Source: Bowdeniella nasicola (GTDB lineage: Bacteria; Actinomycetota; Actinomycetes; Actinomycetales; Actinomycetaceae). From it: a stretch of 64,000 nucleotides of DNA. The first letter of the stretch is position 1; each line of letters starts with the position of its first letter. A program made the translations under genes and the position numbers. Positions 37,492 to 47,447 of this stretch are shown one piece after another. The stretch covers positions 1 through 64,000 of the forward strand of contig NZ_FNQV01000010.1 of assembly GCF_900107735.1 (NCBI RefSeq), given 5' to 3'. The notes under the pieces are model-generated. The model did not search any database and was not told the DNA's origin. It saw only the letters and a list, made by a program, of their open reading frames with translations.

Positions 37492-39240
37492 GTGAACACC
37501 AACGACCAACATTCCCCTCAAGCTGATGTTCCGCCAACCGCGACGCAAACTCTCGCCGAGTTAATCGCGACGCACGAAGAGCTCACGCACGTGGACTCGG
37601 GCGACGACCTTCGCCACAAGGCGGAGTACCACCAGGGCGAACTCGATCTGCGAGTCATCATCCCCGCGCTGGTTTTCGTCGTCGGAGTGGTCCTGTGGGG
37701 CCTGCTCGCGTCGGATAACTTCGCGAACTTCGCGGCCTCTGCCATCACCTTCGTGGTGCAGGACTTCGGGTGGGCCTTCGTCCTGTTCGGCACCGGCATC
37801 GTCGCGTTCATCATTTGGATCGCGGCGTCGAAATTCGGCCGCATCCGGCTCGGCAGAGACTCCGACGTTCCCGAGTTTTCTACCGTCTCGTGGATCGCGA
37901 TGATGTTCGCCGCGGGCATGGGCATCGGCCTGATGTTCTACGGCACGACGGAACCTCTGACGTTCTATCGCGAGGGCGTGCCAAACCACGAACCGCATGA
38001 TGTCGGCGCCTCGTTTGCGACGACGCTCTTCCACTGGACGCTGCACCCGTGGTCGATCTACGCGGTGGTGGGACTTGCGATCGCCTACTCGACGTTCCGG
38101 ATGGGTCGCAAGCAGCTGCTTTCGCGCGCATTCATCCCGCTCATCGGTGAAAAGCGCGCTGACGGACCGCTCGGCGCAACGATCGATGTGCTGACGATCG
38201 TCGTCACGGTCTTCGGTACCGCCGCTTCCCTCGGCATCGGCGCGCTGCAGATTAGCGCTGGCCTTGATCGGACCGGCCTCATCCCTGGGGCGTCGATGAG
38301 CACGATCATCGGCATCATCCTGGTGCTGACACTCGCCTTCCTCATTTCGGCGATGTCGGGCGTTGGCCGCGGCATTCGCATCCTGTCGAACGTCAACATG
38401 ATCCTGGCGTCCCTGCTCGCGATCTTCGTGTTCATCCTGGGTCCGAGCATCTCCATCCTGAACATGCTGCCGACCTCGGTCGCGAACTACCTCGGCCAGT
38501 TCTTCGAGATGGCCGGCCGCACCGCCGATTCCGCCGATGGCACCGCGGGCGAATGGCTGTCCGGTTGGACGATCTTCTACTGGGCGTGGTGGATCAGCTG
38601 GAGCCCCTTCGTCGGAATGTTTCTCGCGCGCATTTCCCGCGGCCGCACGATCCGCGAGTTCATCGTCGGCGTGACACTCGTGCCCGCCACCGTCACGACC
38701 ATCTGGTTCTCGATCTTTGGCGGCACCGCCGTCGACTTCGAGCAGGCGGGCAAATCAATCTGGGGCGACGGCGATTCCAAGCGTCAGCTCTTCGACCTGC
38801 TCTACCAGCTCCCCGGTGGCGCAATTGCGGCCGTCGTCGCGATGATTCTGTTGGCGACCTTCTTCATCACCTCCGCGGACTCCGCGTCGACGGTGATGGC
38901 GTCGATGAGCCAGAACGGTCGGCTCATCCCGAGCCCGTGGGCCTCCGCCGTCTGGGGTAGCCTGACCGCCGCGATTGGCCTGACGCTGCTCGTTTCGGGC
39001 GGCAACGACGCGCTGGATAATCTCCAGTCGGTGACGATCATTGTCGCTTCGCCGTTCCTCATCATCATTGCGGCGCTCGCCGTCGCGCTGGTGAAGGGGC
39101 TCGCGAACGATCCGCTCTACATCGACCACAAGTCGCAGCAAGAATTCGCCATGAAGCTCGCCCGTGAACGCCGTTTGCTCGAAGAGCATCGTCGCCGCCG
39201 CAAGAAGGGCGGAGCGCGCAAGCGGGAAGCCACTCGCTAG
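37492..39240 (+). CDS. BCCT family transporter (betaine/choline/carnitine type)
   Basis: A 582-residue membrane carrier with about 12 helices. [18 protein letters not shown] and [29 protein letters not shown] are BCCT signatures, the second being the Trp-rich substrate segment. A charged, basic C-terminal tail ([12 protein letters not shown]) follows, where osmosensing has been mapped in BetP. It likely takes up glycine betaine or a related compound with Na+ or H+. Start is GTG 37492. The 262 bases upstream hold no convincing gene. Confidence 0.9.
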   Translation: MNTNDQHSPQADVPPTATQTLAELIATHEELTHVDSGDDLRHKAEYHQGELDLRVIIPALVFVVGVVLWGLLASDNFANFAASAITFVVQDFGWAFVLFGTGIVAFIIWIAASKFGRIRLGRDSDVPEFSTVSWIAMMFAAGMGIGLMFYGTTEPLTFYREGVPNHEPHDVGASFATTLFHWTLHPWSIYAVVGLAIAYSTFRMGRKQLLSRAFIPLIGEKRADGPLGATIDVLTIVVTVFGTAASLGIGALQISAGLDRTGLIPGASMSTIIGIILVLTLAFLISAMSGVGRGIRILSNVNMILASLLAIFVFILGPSISILNMLPTSVANYLGQFFEMAGRTADSADGTAGEWLSGWTIFYWAWWISWSPFVGMFLARISRGRTIREFIVGVTLVPATVTTIWFSIFGGTAVDFEQAGKSIWGDGDSKRQLFDLLYQLPGGAIAAVVAMILLATFFITSADSASTVMASMSQNGRLIPSPWASAVWGSLTAAIGLTLLVSGGNDALDNLQSVTIIVASPFLIIIAALAVALVKGLANDPLYIDHKSQQEFAMKLARERRLLEEHRRRRKKGGARKREATR

Positions 39241-39259
39241 TCGGCTCGTCGCAAGCGCA

Positions 39260-39296
39260 GAAAGGGTCCGCAGAATAATCCTGCGGACCCTTTTCG
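39260..39296. terminator. Bidirectional terminator between BCCT and mmsB
   Basis: AAAGGGTCCGCAG (39261-39273) pairs with CTGCGGACCCTTT (39281-39293) over a seven-base loop and is followed by TTTTCG on the plus strand. The minus strand has a matching A/T flank. It separates two convergent stop codons. Confidence 0.85.
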
Positions 39297-39306
39297 CTGT
39301 CCTGTT

Positions 39307-40473
39307 CTAGCTGTTCTTGCGATTTCCAATCAGGTCGACAGCTACTGCTAGGAGAACCACCAGCCCCTTGATCGACTGCTGCCAGGCAGAGTCCACGCTC
39401 ATGATGGACAGGCCCATGTTCAGAACGCCCATGATGAGTGCGCCGACGATAGCTCCGGAAATCTTGCCCTTTCCACCGCTAACCGCCGTTCCGCCGATGA
39501 AGGCCGCCGCAATCGCGTCGAGCTCGTACATATTGCCGGCCGTAGCCACCGCGGCACCTGCACGCGAAGTGGTAACTATCCCAGCCAGTGCCGCAAGGAT
39601 CCCCATATTGACGAAGACCAAGAAGTCAACCCGTTTCGTATTGATCCCTGAGAGGCGTGCTGCGGCAAGGTTGCCACCGACTGCGTAGATATGGCGGCCA
39701 AAGACGGTCTTGTTCATGACGAAGGTGTACAGCAGGACGAGCGCACCGATGATGACAAGGACAATAGGAGTCCCGCCGGCAGAAAGTGCCAGAAGGACCG
39801 TGACGAGCCCGACGACAGCTGCAATCACAGCTGTCTTGATGATGAAGCCAACGAGCGGCTCCACGACTCGTCCAGCCTTTACGGCCCTGCGCCGCGCGGT
39901 GATACCAGACCACACGATTCCAGCAATGGCGACCGCCCCAATGACCAAGGTGACGACATCGTAGTAGTCGACGAAGCCGAGGAAATTGGGAATTGACCCA
40001 TTGGCAATTGCGACGAATCCGTGGGGCAGTCCCGAGACAGTTCGTTCGACGAGAACGATCGCCAAACCGCGGAACAAGAGCATCCCGGCAAGGGTGACGA
40101 TGAAGGCTGGTACCCCTACATAGGCAACCCAGAAACCCTGCCAGCAGCCAATCAAGATGCCGAGCACCAGGCCAACGACTACCGCTAACGGCCAGGCCCA
40201 CTGGTAGTCGAACATCAGAATCGCGACGACACCGCCCACAAATGCGACAACAGACCCCACCGACAGGTCAATGTGTCGAGCAATGATGACCATCGTCATG
40301 CCGATGGCCAAGACCATCACGTAGGCGTTCTGCTGGATGAGGCTCGCAACGTTGTTGGGCGCCAACAGGAGCCCCTTGGTGAGCACCTGGAAGAGCACCA
40401 CAATGGCGATCAACGCGACCAGAATTCCGTACTGACGGATATTAAAACTCAGAGATTTCGTAGCCCTGCTCAT
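39307..40473 (-). CDS. mmsB: Multiple-monosaccharide (xylose-type) ABC transporter permease
   Basis: A 388-residue membrane protein with about ten helices, of the XylH/MmsB group. Signatures include GMTMVIIARHIDLSVGSVVAF, VAYVGVPAFIVTLAGMLLFRG, AVGGNLAAARLSGIN and FIGGTAVSGGKGKISGAIVGA. Its ATG overlaps the mmsA stop by one base (TGATG). It passes pentoses or hexoses delivered by the ChvE-like binding protein. Base composition is clearly lower in GC than xylB and xylA. Confidence 0.9.
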   Translation of the reverse strand: MSRATKSLSFNIRQYGILVALIAIVVLFQVLTKGLLLAPNNVASLIQQNAYVMVLAIGMTMVIIARHIDLSVGSVVAFVGGVVAILMFDYQWAWPLAVVVGLVLGILIGCWQGFWVAYVGVPAFIVTLAGMLLFRGLAIVLVERTVSGLPHGFVAIANGSIPNFLGFVDYYDVVTLVIGAVAIAGIVWSGITARRRAVKAGRVVEPLVGFIIKTAVIAAVVGLVTVLLALSAGGTPIVLVIIGALVLLYTFVMNKTVFGRHIYAVGGNLAAARLSGINTKRVDFLVFVNMGILAALAGIVTTSRAGAAVATAGNMYELDAIAAAFIGGTAVSGGKGKISGAIVGALIMGVLNMGLSIMSVDSAWQQSIKGLVVLLAVAVDLIGNRKNS

Positions 40474-42020
40474 CAGTGAGCCCCTTCTTTTTCCATCGTC
40501 ATGAATTGCATGAGCCGCTCCTGGGTAGCTTCCTCACGCGGAACACATCCGGTAATGCGCCCTTCGCTCAAGGTGTAAATTCGGTCGCAGATTCCGAGGA
40601 GTTCAGGTAGCTCCGAGGAGATGACAAGAATTCCGCGACCACCGTCAGCCAGGCGATGGATGATTTGGTAGATCTCGTACTTAGCGCCAACATCGATTCC
40701 TCGCGTTGGTTCATCCAGGATCAGAACCTCCGGATCGGTGTACATCCACTTTGCGAGCACGACCTTTTGTTGATTACCCCCGGACAGCGAGCTGACGACG
40801 CTTCCAATTCCGGGCGTCTTGATACGAAGATCTTCTCGGTACTTCTCTACAACGTCAGCTTCGGAGTGCTCATCCACTACTCCCCCGCGCGCGAGTTTTC
40901 GTAACGCAGCAGAGGTGACATTGCGCCGAATATCCTGGATGAGATTGAGCCCGAGGGACTTCCGATCTTCGGGAACGTACGCGAGACCCGCTTCGATAGC
41001 TTTGGGGACAGTGGAAGTATCAACCTCCTTGCCCCGCATCCTGACCTTGCCCGATATCTTTGTGCCGTAAGAATGCCCAAAGACACTCATTGCGAGCTCA
41101 GTCCGCCCCGCTCCCATTAGGCCAGCCAACCCGACAATCTCCCCCGCATTCACTACCAAGTTGGCGTTATCGGTCATTGTGCGGGTGGTGTCGATTGGGT
41201 GATAGACAGTCCAATCCTCAATCTCGAGCACAGTTTCGCCAATTGTGGTCTCGTGATCGGGGTACCGATTCGTGAGATCCCGACCAACCATCAGCCGAAT
41301 GATCTCGTCCTCGGTTACTGGATCGTCTCCCTTCATGTCGCGGGTAACGATGGTCTTTCCATCGCGAATGATGGTTACGGAATCAGCGATCGCCTCAATC
41401 TCATTCAATTTGTGCGAAATAACGATCATTGAGACACCTTCATCGCGTAGCTGTCGCATGAGATTGAGCAGGTGAGCTGAATCTTCATCATTCAGAGCGG
41501 CAGTTGGCTCGTCGAGAATGAGGAGTTTCACCTCCTTCGACAATGCTTTGGCGATTTCAACAAGCTGCTGACGCCCGACGCCGAGATCCACAACCGTCGT
41601 ACCTGGGTCAATATCTAGCCCTACCTTGGCAAGGAGTGACGCAGCCCGATCGTTAGTTTCGTTCCAGTTGATCACGCCGTTTCGCGCAATCTCCGAGCCA
41701 AGAAAGATGTTCTCCGCGACCGATAAGTAGGGAGAGAGCGCCAGTTCCTGATGGATGATCACGATCCCGACTCGTTCGGAGTCTTTGATCGTTTTGAACT
41801 GGCAGCTCTCGCCCAAATACTCGATGTCCCCCTCGTAAGTGCCAGCTGGATAGACTCCTGACAGCACATTCATAAGGGTCGACTTTCCAGCACCGTTCTC
41901 GCCGCAAATCGCGTGGATTTCACCTCGGCGAACTTCGAGGTTGACATCGTCCAGTGCTCGAACGCCTGAGAACTCCTTAGTGATGTGGGACATCGTCAGG
42001 ATGATCTCGTTCGTCTGCAT
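40473..42020 (-). CDS. mmsA: Multiple-monosaccharide ABC transporter ATP-binding protein
   Basis: A 515-residue duplicated ATPase of the XylG/MmsA type. The first half has Walker [10 protein letters not shown] and signature [16 protein letters not shown]. The second half has a degenerate Walker A (GLMGAGRTE), as is normal for the group, and signature [15 protein letters not shown] with [13 protein letters not shown]. It powers the permease MmsB and sits nine bases after the chvE-like stop. Confidence 0.92.
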   Translation of the reverse strand: MQTNEIILTMSHITKEFSGVRALDDVNLEVRRGEIHAICGENGAGKSTLMNVLSGVYPAGTYEGDIEYLGESCQFKTIKDSERVGIVIIHQELALSPYLSVAENIFLGSEIARNGVINWNETNDRAASLLAKVGLDIDPGTTVVDLGVGRQQLVEIAKALSKEVKLLILDEPTAALNDEDSAHLLNLMRQLRDEGVSMIVISHKLNEIEAIADSVTIIRDGKTIVTRDMKGDDPVTEDEIIRLMVGRDLTNRYPDHETTIGETVLEIEDWTVYHPIDTTRTMTDNANLVVNAGEIVGLAGLMGAGRTELAMSVFGHSYGTKISGKVRMRGKEVDTSTVPKAIEAGLAYVPEDRKSLGLNLIQDIRRNVTSAALRKLARGGVVDEHSEADVVEKYREDLRIKTPGIGSVVSSLSGGNQQKVVLAKWMYTDPEVLILDEPTRGIDVGAKYEIYQIIHRLADGGRGILVISSELPELLGICDRIYTLSEGRITGCVPREEATQERLMQFMTMEKEGAH

Positions 42021-42029
42021 AAGTCTGTC

Positions 42030-43154
42030 CTAAAGTCCCAGATCCGATGCGCTGTAGTAACCGCTGTCAACGAGCTTTTCCTGCACGTTGTCCTTGGTGA
42101 TTACCTGAGGGTCAATGAGGAAGGACGGGACTACTTTTCGGCCATTGTCATAGGTTTCCGTGTCATTGACCTCGACATCGTCACCCTTAACAATCTGGTC
42201 GACCATCTTCGCTACTTGGTCTCCCAGTTCGCGAGTGTCCTTCCAGACGGTCATAGCCTGCTTGCCGTCAAGAATGTTGCGAATGTTAGCCTGGTCAGCA
42301 TCCTGACCGGTGATGATCGGCCAATCATCTCCGGCGCTGTAGCCATTGGCCTCAAGCGCTTGGGTGATCCCTAGTGCTAGCGCATCATTAGGTGCCAGAA
42401 CGGCCTGAACCTTCTTGCCCTGGTAGAACGAATTCAGTCGATTCTCCATTTCGGACTGCGCGGCCGGAGCCATCCACGCCTGGATTCCAATCGACTGCCA
42501 GTTGTCGACGCTCGCGGGAGCCTTGCCTGAGGGCACCTCTAGTTTCTTCTGATCGAGGTATGGCTTGAGCTGATCCCATGCGCCTTCAAAGAAGTAACGT
42601 GCGTTGTTGTCATCTGGCGATCCGGAGAATGGCTCGAAATTGAACGGTCCAGCCTCGCTCTCTAGCTTGAGAGCCTTCACGATGAACTCGCCCTGGAGCT
42701 GACCAACACGGTAGTTATCGAATGTCGCGTAGTAATCAACGGATTCGGTGTCTCGAATGAGGCGGTCATACGCAATGACCTTCACACCTTTCCCGGCAGC
42801 TTGGTCGAGAACAGGAGCCAAAGCGGAGCCGTCGATCGCAGCTACCACCAGAACCTTGGGTCCTTCATTAACTATGTTCTGGATTTGCGAGATCTGCTGC
42901 TCCACCTTGTTGTCGGCGTACTGCAGTGAGGTGCGGTAACCCATCTCCTTGAGGTTCTTCTCGAGGTTCGCACCGTCACGCGACCACCGTTCGAGGGATT
43001 TCGTCGGCATCGAGATTCCGATGAGAGCATCCGTTTCACCGGTTCCACCCTCTCCGCCTGATCCGCCGCCGCGTTCGCTAGAACATGCGCCTAGCGTCAG
43101 GAACAACAGCATTCCTAACAGTGTTCCTAGAACTTTTTTCACCTTGCTGCTCAT
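42030..43154 (-). CDS. chvE: Sugar-binding lipoprotein of the multiple-monosaccharide transporter (ChvE-like)
   Basis: A 374-residue lipoprotein. Signal peptide with lipobox LGAC (Cys at residue 24), then a Gly/Ser/Glu linker. The periplasmic-binding fold starts ALIGISMPTKSLERWSRDG and ends NVQEKLVDSGYYSASDLGL. WKDTRELGDQVAKMVD is a conserved ChvE-type segment. GGAGG lies before the ATG. It is encoded directly downstream of xylB, so xylose is the probable main ligand, though this group also binds glucose, galactose and arabinose. Confidence 0.9.
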   Translation of the reverse strand: MSSKVKKVLGTLLGMLLFLTLGACSSERGGGSGGEGGTGETDALIGISMPTKSLERWSRDGANLEKNLKEMGYRTSLQYADNKVEQQISQIQNIVNEGPKVLVVAAIDGSALAPVLDQAAGKGVKVIAYDRLIRDTESVDYYATFDNYRVGQLQGEFIVKALKLESEAGPFNFEPFSGSPDDNNARYFFEGAWDQLKPYLDQKKLEVPSGKAPASVDNWQSIGIQAWMAPAAQSEMENRLNSFYQGKKVQAVLAPNDALALGITQALEANGYSAGDDWPIITGQDADQANIRNILDGKQAMTVWKDTRELGDQVAKMVDQIVKGDDVEVNDTETYDNGRKVVPSFLIDPQVITKDNVQEKLVDSGYYSASDLGL

Positions 43155-43217
43155 TTGAGCCTCCTTGCTCTGCCCGATGGCCGGGACTTTTTCTAGGTAT
43201 TGGTCTGGCCGCGGGGG

Positions 43218-44546
43218 TTATCCGCGCTTGAGTACGTTGGCGGCCTGCTTGGCAGCGCCGAGTGCGACGTACTCCGCGGGGGCGGGGACGTCGACGTCGA
43301 TTCCGAGGACTTCGGGCAGGATGCGCTGCACGGCAGCCGACCGCGCTCCCCCGCCGATGAGTCGGACCTTGCTGAGGCGCACCCCGCACTCGCTCACTGC
43401 GGCTGCGGCATTTGCCATCAAGGTGGCAAGTGCCCGCACGGCGGCGTGGGCGAGGTGGGCACGATCCCAGTTCGCGAGGTTCATGCCGGCAAGCGAGGCG
43501 GTCGCGTCCGGCAGGTTCGGGGTGCGCTCGCCTTCGAAATATGGCGTCATCTCTAGGCCGGCGCCGTCGGCGACGGACAGCGCGAGCTCGTCGAAGGCCG
43601 CGAAGTCGACCCCGAGGAGCTCGGCGGTGGACGAGAGGATCCGCGCACCGTTCAGAGTGCAGGCAAGCGGGAGCCAGTTACCAGTGGCATCCATGAAGCC
43701 GGTGATGACACCGTTCGGGTCCCACACGGGCTTATCGCTCACGACGGCGACGACGCCGGAGGTTCCGATCGAGATCGAGGCTTCGCCTGGCTGCAGGCCG
43801 AGTCCGAGGGCAGCTCCGGCATTGTCGCCGCAGCCGGGGCCGATGAGGGTGCCGGCTGCGAGGCCGATGTCCTCGACATCTCGCGTGATCTCGCTCGCGA
43901 CGTCAAAGGGCGCGACGACCCGCGGCAGCTGGATGTCAGCGGCCCGCGATTCACTGGCCTTCAGCGCGCGGGCGAGGAGATCGAGGCGATACTCCGCGGT
44001 GCGCAGATCGAGGTAGCCAGTTCCGGAGGCGTCGGAGCGATCCGTCGTGAGGTCGGCGATCTCGCCGGTACCGGCAAGGCGCCAGCTGAGGTAGTCGTGC
44101 GGAAGGCAGATCGCGGCGGTGCGTTCCAGGGATTGCGGCTCGTGTTCGGCAAGCCAGCGCACCTTGGAGACCGTGAGTGAGGCAACCGGCACGGACCCGC
44201 ACGCCTCGGCCCACGTCTGCGCACCGAGTTCCTCGGTGAGCTCGCTCGCGGCCTTGGCGGATCGAGTGTCGTTCCACAGCAGGGCGTCTCGCACGAGCTC
44301 GCCGTCGGCATCCAGTGTCACGAGTCCGTGTTGCTGGCCGCCTACGGAGATCGCGGCAACGTCCGAGAGCCCGCCGGCTTCCCGCGCGGCGGCTCGAAAC
44401 GCCTGCCACCAGGCCTCGGCGCTCACCTCGGTGCCGACCGGGTGGGGCGCTACCCCGGAGCGGATGATCTCGCCCGAATCCGGATCAACGATGAGAACCT
44501 TGCACGACTGCGTGGAGGAATCCACGCCCGCGACGAACCTTGCCAT
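43218..44546 (-). CDS. xylB: Xylulokinase
   Basis: A 442-residue FGGY-family sugar kinase. FVAGVDSSTQSCKVLIVD begins the ATPase fold, AISVGGQQHGLVTLD is the substrate segment, SIGTSGVVAVVSD the phosphate loop, and RLIGGGARSAAVQRILPEVLG the C-terminal signature. It phosphorylates xylulose made by XylA. It starts six bases after the xylA stop. It is somewhat shorter than E. coli XylB but no domain is missing. Confidence 0.92.
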   Translation of the reverse strand: MARFVAGVDSSTQSCKVLIVDPDSGEIIRSGVAPHPVGTEVSAEAWWQAFRAAAREAGGLSDVAAISVGGQQHGLVTLDADGELVRDALLWNDTRSAKAASELTEELGAQTWAEACGSVPVASLTVSKVRWLAEHEPQSLERTAAICLPHDYLSWRLAGTGEIADLTTDRSDASGTGYLDLRTAEYRLDLLARALKASESRAADIQLPRVVAPFDVASEITRDVEDIGLAAGTLIGPGCGDNAGAALGLGLQPGEASISIGTSGVVAVVSDKPVWDPNGVITGFMDATGNWLPLACTLNGARILSSTAELLGVDFAAFDELALSVADGAGLEMTPYFEGERTPNLPDATASLAGMNLANWDRAHLAHAAVRALATLMANAAAAVSECGVRLSKVRLIGGGARSAAVQRILPEVLGIDVDVPAPAEYVALGAAKQAANVLKRG

Positions 44547-44552
44547 GGCGAG

Positions 44553-45719
44553 CTACCCGATGAGGTGGCGCATGGCGTTGTGGTAGAGCTCCACGTAGTG
44601 GTACTCGCGTTCGCCAGCGGCTTCGGGGTCAATATCGTCAGAGGCGAGCAGGTCCGCGTAGCTCTCGCCCTCGGCCATGGTGGGCTCGGCGAGCTCGGGA
44701 ATGGAGGCTGCTGCCATGAGCTCCTGGGTGTAGGGATCGGCGCGGAAGGCCTTCGCCTTCTCCGCGAGCATGAGGTACATTTCCATGTTCGCCGCCGCGG
44801 CCTCCCACACGCCCTCCATGCCTTCGGTGCGGGTCGGCTTGAAGTCGAAGTGGCGCGGTCCGGTGTAGCGCGGACCGCCACCCGGGAAGCCGTTTTCCAG
44901 CAGGTCGACGGTAAAGAATGCGCTGGACAGGTCGCCGTGGCCGAAGCTCTTGTCCTGGTCGTACTTGATGCCCGACTGGCCGTTGAGGTCGATGTGGAAG
45001 AGCTTGCCGGCGTTCAGCGCCTGGGCGATGCCGTGCGTGTAGTTCAGGCCCGCCATCTGTTCGTGGCCCGTTTCCGGGTTGAGGCCGACGATATCGCCGT
45101 GTTCGAGTTCAGCGATGAGGCCCAGGGCGTGGCCAACCGTCGGCAGGAAGATGTCGCCGCGGGGCTCGTTCGGCTTCGGCTCCAGGCCGATGCGCAGATC
45201 GTAGCCCTGCTCCTTGATGTAGCCGGCGACGGCGTCCAGACCCTCCTTGTAGCGCTCGAAGGCGGCATTCAGGTCCTTGGAGGAGTCGTATTCTGCGCCC
45301 TCGCGACCGCCCCACATGACGAAGACTTCCGCGCCGAGCGAGGCGGCGAGATCGACGTTGCGCAGGATCTTCTTCAGGCCGAAGCGGCGAATCGCGCGGT
45401 CGTTGTTCGTCAGTCCGCCGTCTTTGAAGATCGGGTGGGTGAACGTATTGGTTGTGACCATGGGAATGACGAGGCCCGCGGCTTCGGTGGCATCCTTCAG
45501 CTTGCCGACGATCTCGTCGCGCTCGGAATCGCTCGCATCAAAGGGGAAGACGTCGTTGTCGTGGAAGGTAATGCCATAGGCGCCGAGCTCGGCGAGTTTG
45601 GTGGCGTATTCCCACGGGTCCAGGGCTGGGCGGGTCGCGTCGCCGAACGGATCGACCGCCTGCCAGCCGACGGTCCACAGGCCGAAGGAAAACTTGTCGC
45701 TCTTTGCTGGGTGCCGCAT
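44553..45719 (-). CDS. xylA: Xylose isomerase
   Basis: A 388-residue TIM-barrel enzyme of the actinobacterial class I type. [32 protein letters not shown] (catalytic His), [31 protein letters not shown] and [16 protein letters not shown] are all conserved with metal ligands intact. ATG 45719 follows AAGGAG by six bases; an upstream open extension to 45893 overlaps the regulator promoter and is not coding. It converts D-xylose to D-xylulose and is the first gene of the xylA-xylB-chvE-mmsA-mmsB run. Confidence 0.95.
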   Translation of the reverse strand: MRHPAKSDKFSFGLWTVGWQAVDPFGDATRPALDPWEYATKLAELGAYGITFHDNDVFPFDASDSERDEIVGKLKDATEAAGLVIPMVTTNTFTHPIFKDGGLTNNDRAIRRFGLKKILRNVDLAASLGAEVFVMWGGREGAEYDSSKDLNAAFERYKEGLDAVAGYIKEQGYDLRIGLEPKPNEPRGDIFLPTVGHALGLIAELEHGDIVGLNPETGHEQMAGLNYTHGIAQALNAGKLFHIDLNGQSGIKYDQDKSFGHGDLSSAFFTVDLLENGFPGGGPRYTGPRHFDFKPTRTEGMEGVWEAAAANMEMYLMLAEKAKAFRADPYTQELMAAASIPELAEPTMAEGESYADLLASDDIDPEAAGEREYHYVELYHNAMRHLIG

Positions 45720-45738
45720 TGCTCGCTCCTTTGAGATC

Positions 45739-45787
45739 CACACGCGCTTTTGTTTACTCCTCAAACTAATACCGCGTTGCGCGTGTG
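45739..45787. promoter_or_regulatory. XylR operator-like palindrome nested in a larger inverted repeat
   Basis: TTTGTTTACTCCTCAAACTA, starting at 45749, is a near-palindrome (TTTGTTTA and AAACTAA arms) 30 bases upstream of xylA. It resembles the TTxGTTT half-sites of ROK-type XylR operators. It is flanked by a perfect nine-base inverted repeat, CACACGCGC (45739-45747) and GCGCGTGTG (45779-45787). Both lie in the divergent gap between xylA and xylR, so one complex could control both directions. Confidence 0.65.
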
Positions 45788-45817
45788 TCAAGGGGATTTG
45801 TTGAGTAGATTGAAAAA

Positions 45818-46987
45818 ATGCCGAAGCACTCCGTTCGCGCGGAAAACCTGCGCGCAATGAACATGCAGCTCGTCCTGGCGCACGCGCTCGCATCCGAAGA
45901 ACCGCCCTCCCGGGCGCAGATCGCGTCGGACGCGGGGCTCACGCGAGCGACGAGTTCGCGCCTCGGCGACGAGCTCGTTGCAGGCGGGTTGCTCGACGAG
46001 CTACCGCCGCCGCCCGCGACGGGGCCCGGCAGGCCCGCGCTGGGGCTCGTGGGCTCGGCCCGCGTCATCGGCATCGGCGTCGACATCGGGGTGGACGCGC
46101 TGCGCGTCATTGCGATCAACCTGCGCGGCGTGGAAGTCGCGCGCCGAGTACGCATCGGGGACCTCGTCGGCTCGCGACCCGCAGACGTCCTGCCCGAAGT
46201 CGCCGTCATGATCGCCGATGTCTTCGGTCAGCTGCAGGCCGATGCGCGGCTGTGCGGGGTGACGATCGCTGTGCCCGGCCTCGTCGATTCCGCCGCGGGC
46301 GTTTTGCTGGATGCGCCCAACCTTGGCTGGCACGATGTGCCCATCGCCGACGACGTGGCCGCAGCACTCGCGGATACACCCGCCGCGGGGCACCTCCCCC
46401 GCCCGCAGGTGATGAACGAGGCGAACCTCGCAGCACTCACCGCGGCCTTCCGCGCCCCGGGCGCACCTCGGCCCCGGCAACATTTTGCCTACCTCTCCGG
46501 CGGGATCGGCGTCGGCGCCGCGATCGTCGAGGGCGGTACGGTCATGACCGGCGAGCATGGCTGGGCCGGCGAAATCGGCCATCTCACCGTCGACCCGAAT
46601 GGGCCCGACTGTCGCTGCGGTTCCACGGGCTGTCTCGAACGCTATGTTGGCCGCGAGGCGCTCACCGAGGCGCTCGGCCGCCACGCGGAAACCGGCGATG
46701 TGCTCGACGTCAGCGCTCAGGCCCTGGGAGTCTCGCTCGCCGCGCTCGTCAACCTGCTCGACGTGCCCGTCATCGTGCTCGGCGGTCAGCTCGCGGAACT
46801 ACTGGAGCGCAAGCGCGAGCGCATCGAACAGGTGCTGCGACGCCGCGCGATGGCGGCGCGGCGCGTACCGATCGAGCTCACGGCGACCGAGGCAGGCGAG
46901 GACGCCGCGGTCCTCGGTGCGGCCTATGCGGCGTTCACGAATCTGCTCGCAGCGCCGATCGATTTCCTAGCCGCGCCCGCGCCCTGA
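45818..46987 (+). CDS. xylR: ROK family xylose repressor
   Basis: A 389-residue regulator. An N-terminal winged helix-turn-helix ([19 protein letters not shown]) is followed by a ROK domain with [35 protein letters not shown] and an intact zinc motif [10 protein letters not shown]. It is divergent from xylA with a palindromic site between them, so it most likely represses the xyl operon until xylose binds. It converges with the tspO-like gene with a six-base gap. Confidence 0.88.
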   Translation: MPKHSVRAENLRAMNMQLVLAHALASEEPPSRAQIASDAGLTRATSSRLGDELVAGGLLDELPPPPATGPGRPALGLVGSARVIGIGVDIGVDALRVIAINLRGVEVARRVRIGDLVGSRPADVLPEVAVMIADVFGQLQADARLCGVTIAVPGLVDSAAGVLLDAPNLGWHDVPIADDVAAALADTPAAGHLPRPQVMNEANLAALTAAFRAPGAPRPRQHFAYLSGGIGVGAAIVEGGTVMTGEHGWAGEIGHLTVDPNGPDCRCGSTGCLERYVGREALTEALGRHAETGDVLDVSAQALGVSLAALVNLLDVPVIVLGGQLAELLERKRERIEQVLRRRAMAARRVPIELTATEAGEDAAVLGAAYAAFTNLLAAPIDFLAAPAP

Positions 46988-46993
46988 GGCGCG

Positions 46994-47440
46994 CTACCCG
47001 CTGCGGTTTTCGCGCATGATCCACACATTCAGCGCCGTCGCGAGCGTACCCCAGGCGGGATAGGCGGCGAGCAGGGCCCCGCGCGTCTTGTTCATGCGCC
47101 AGGTGCGGCGGGTGAGCTCGGCGGCGGTCGCGGTCAGCGCGGTTGAGACGACCGTCGCGGTGCGCAGCGCCTTCGCGCGGTGGAAGCTCCACGGCCACGT
47201 GGCGTTCAGGGCGAGGTTCGTGGCGAGCAGCGCGACGTACTGATCGCGCTCGCTCATCTCGTCGCTGTTCGCCTCGTCGGTGCTTTCGGCCTCCTCGAGA
47301 TCACGGATCGTCAACGCGGTGGTGCCGGCGATCGTCGCGTAGAGCAGAGTCCGTCCCAGCAAAGCCGATAGCGGCGGCGGCGACGACGCCGCCCGTCGTA
47401 GCGAGGACATTTTTGGACAGTCGCGACGCGCCAGACACAT
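46994..47440 (-). CDS. TspO/MBR family protein
   Basis: A 148-residue membrane protein with five short helices of the tryptophan-rich sensory protein family. NLALNATWPWSFHRAK and YPAWGTLATALNVWIMRENR match the conserved WPxxF and W-x2-xA-x3-LN-x3-W positions. Family members bind porphyrins or cholesterol-like ligands, and heme genes lie about 12 kb away. Start is uncertain: ATG 47440 follows AGGT; ATG 47410 is the alternative. It starts seven bases after the brnQ stop. Confidence 0.7.
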   Translation of the reverse strand: MCLARRDCPKMSSLRRAASSPPPLSALLGRTLLYATIAGTTALTIRDLEEAESTDEANSDEMSERDQYVALLATNLALNATWPWSFHRAKALRTATVVSTALTATAAELTRRTWRMNKTRGALLAAYPAWGTLATALNVWIMRENRSG

Positions 47441-47447
47441 ACCTAGC

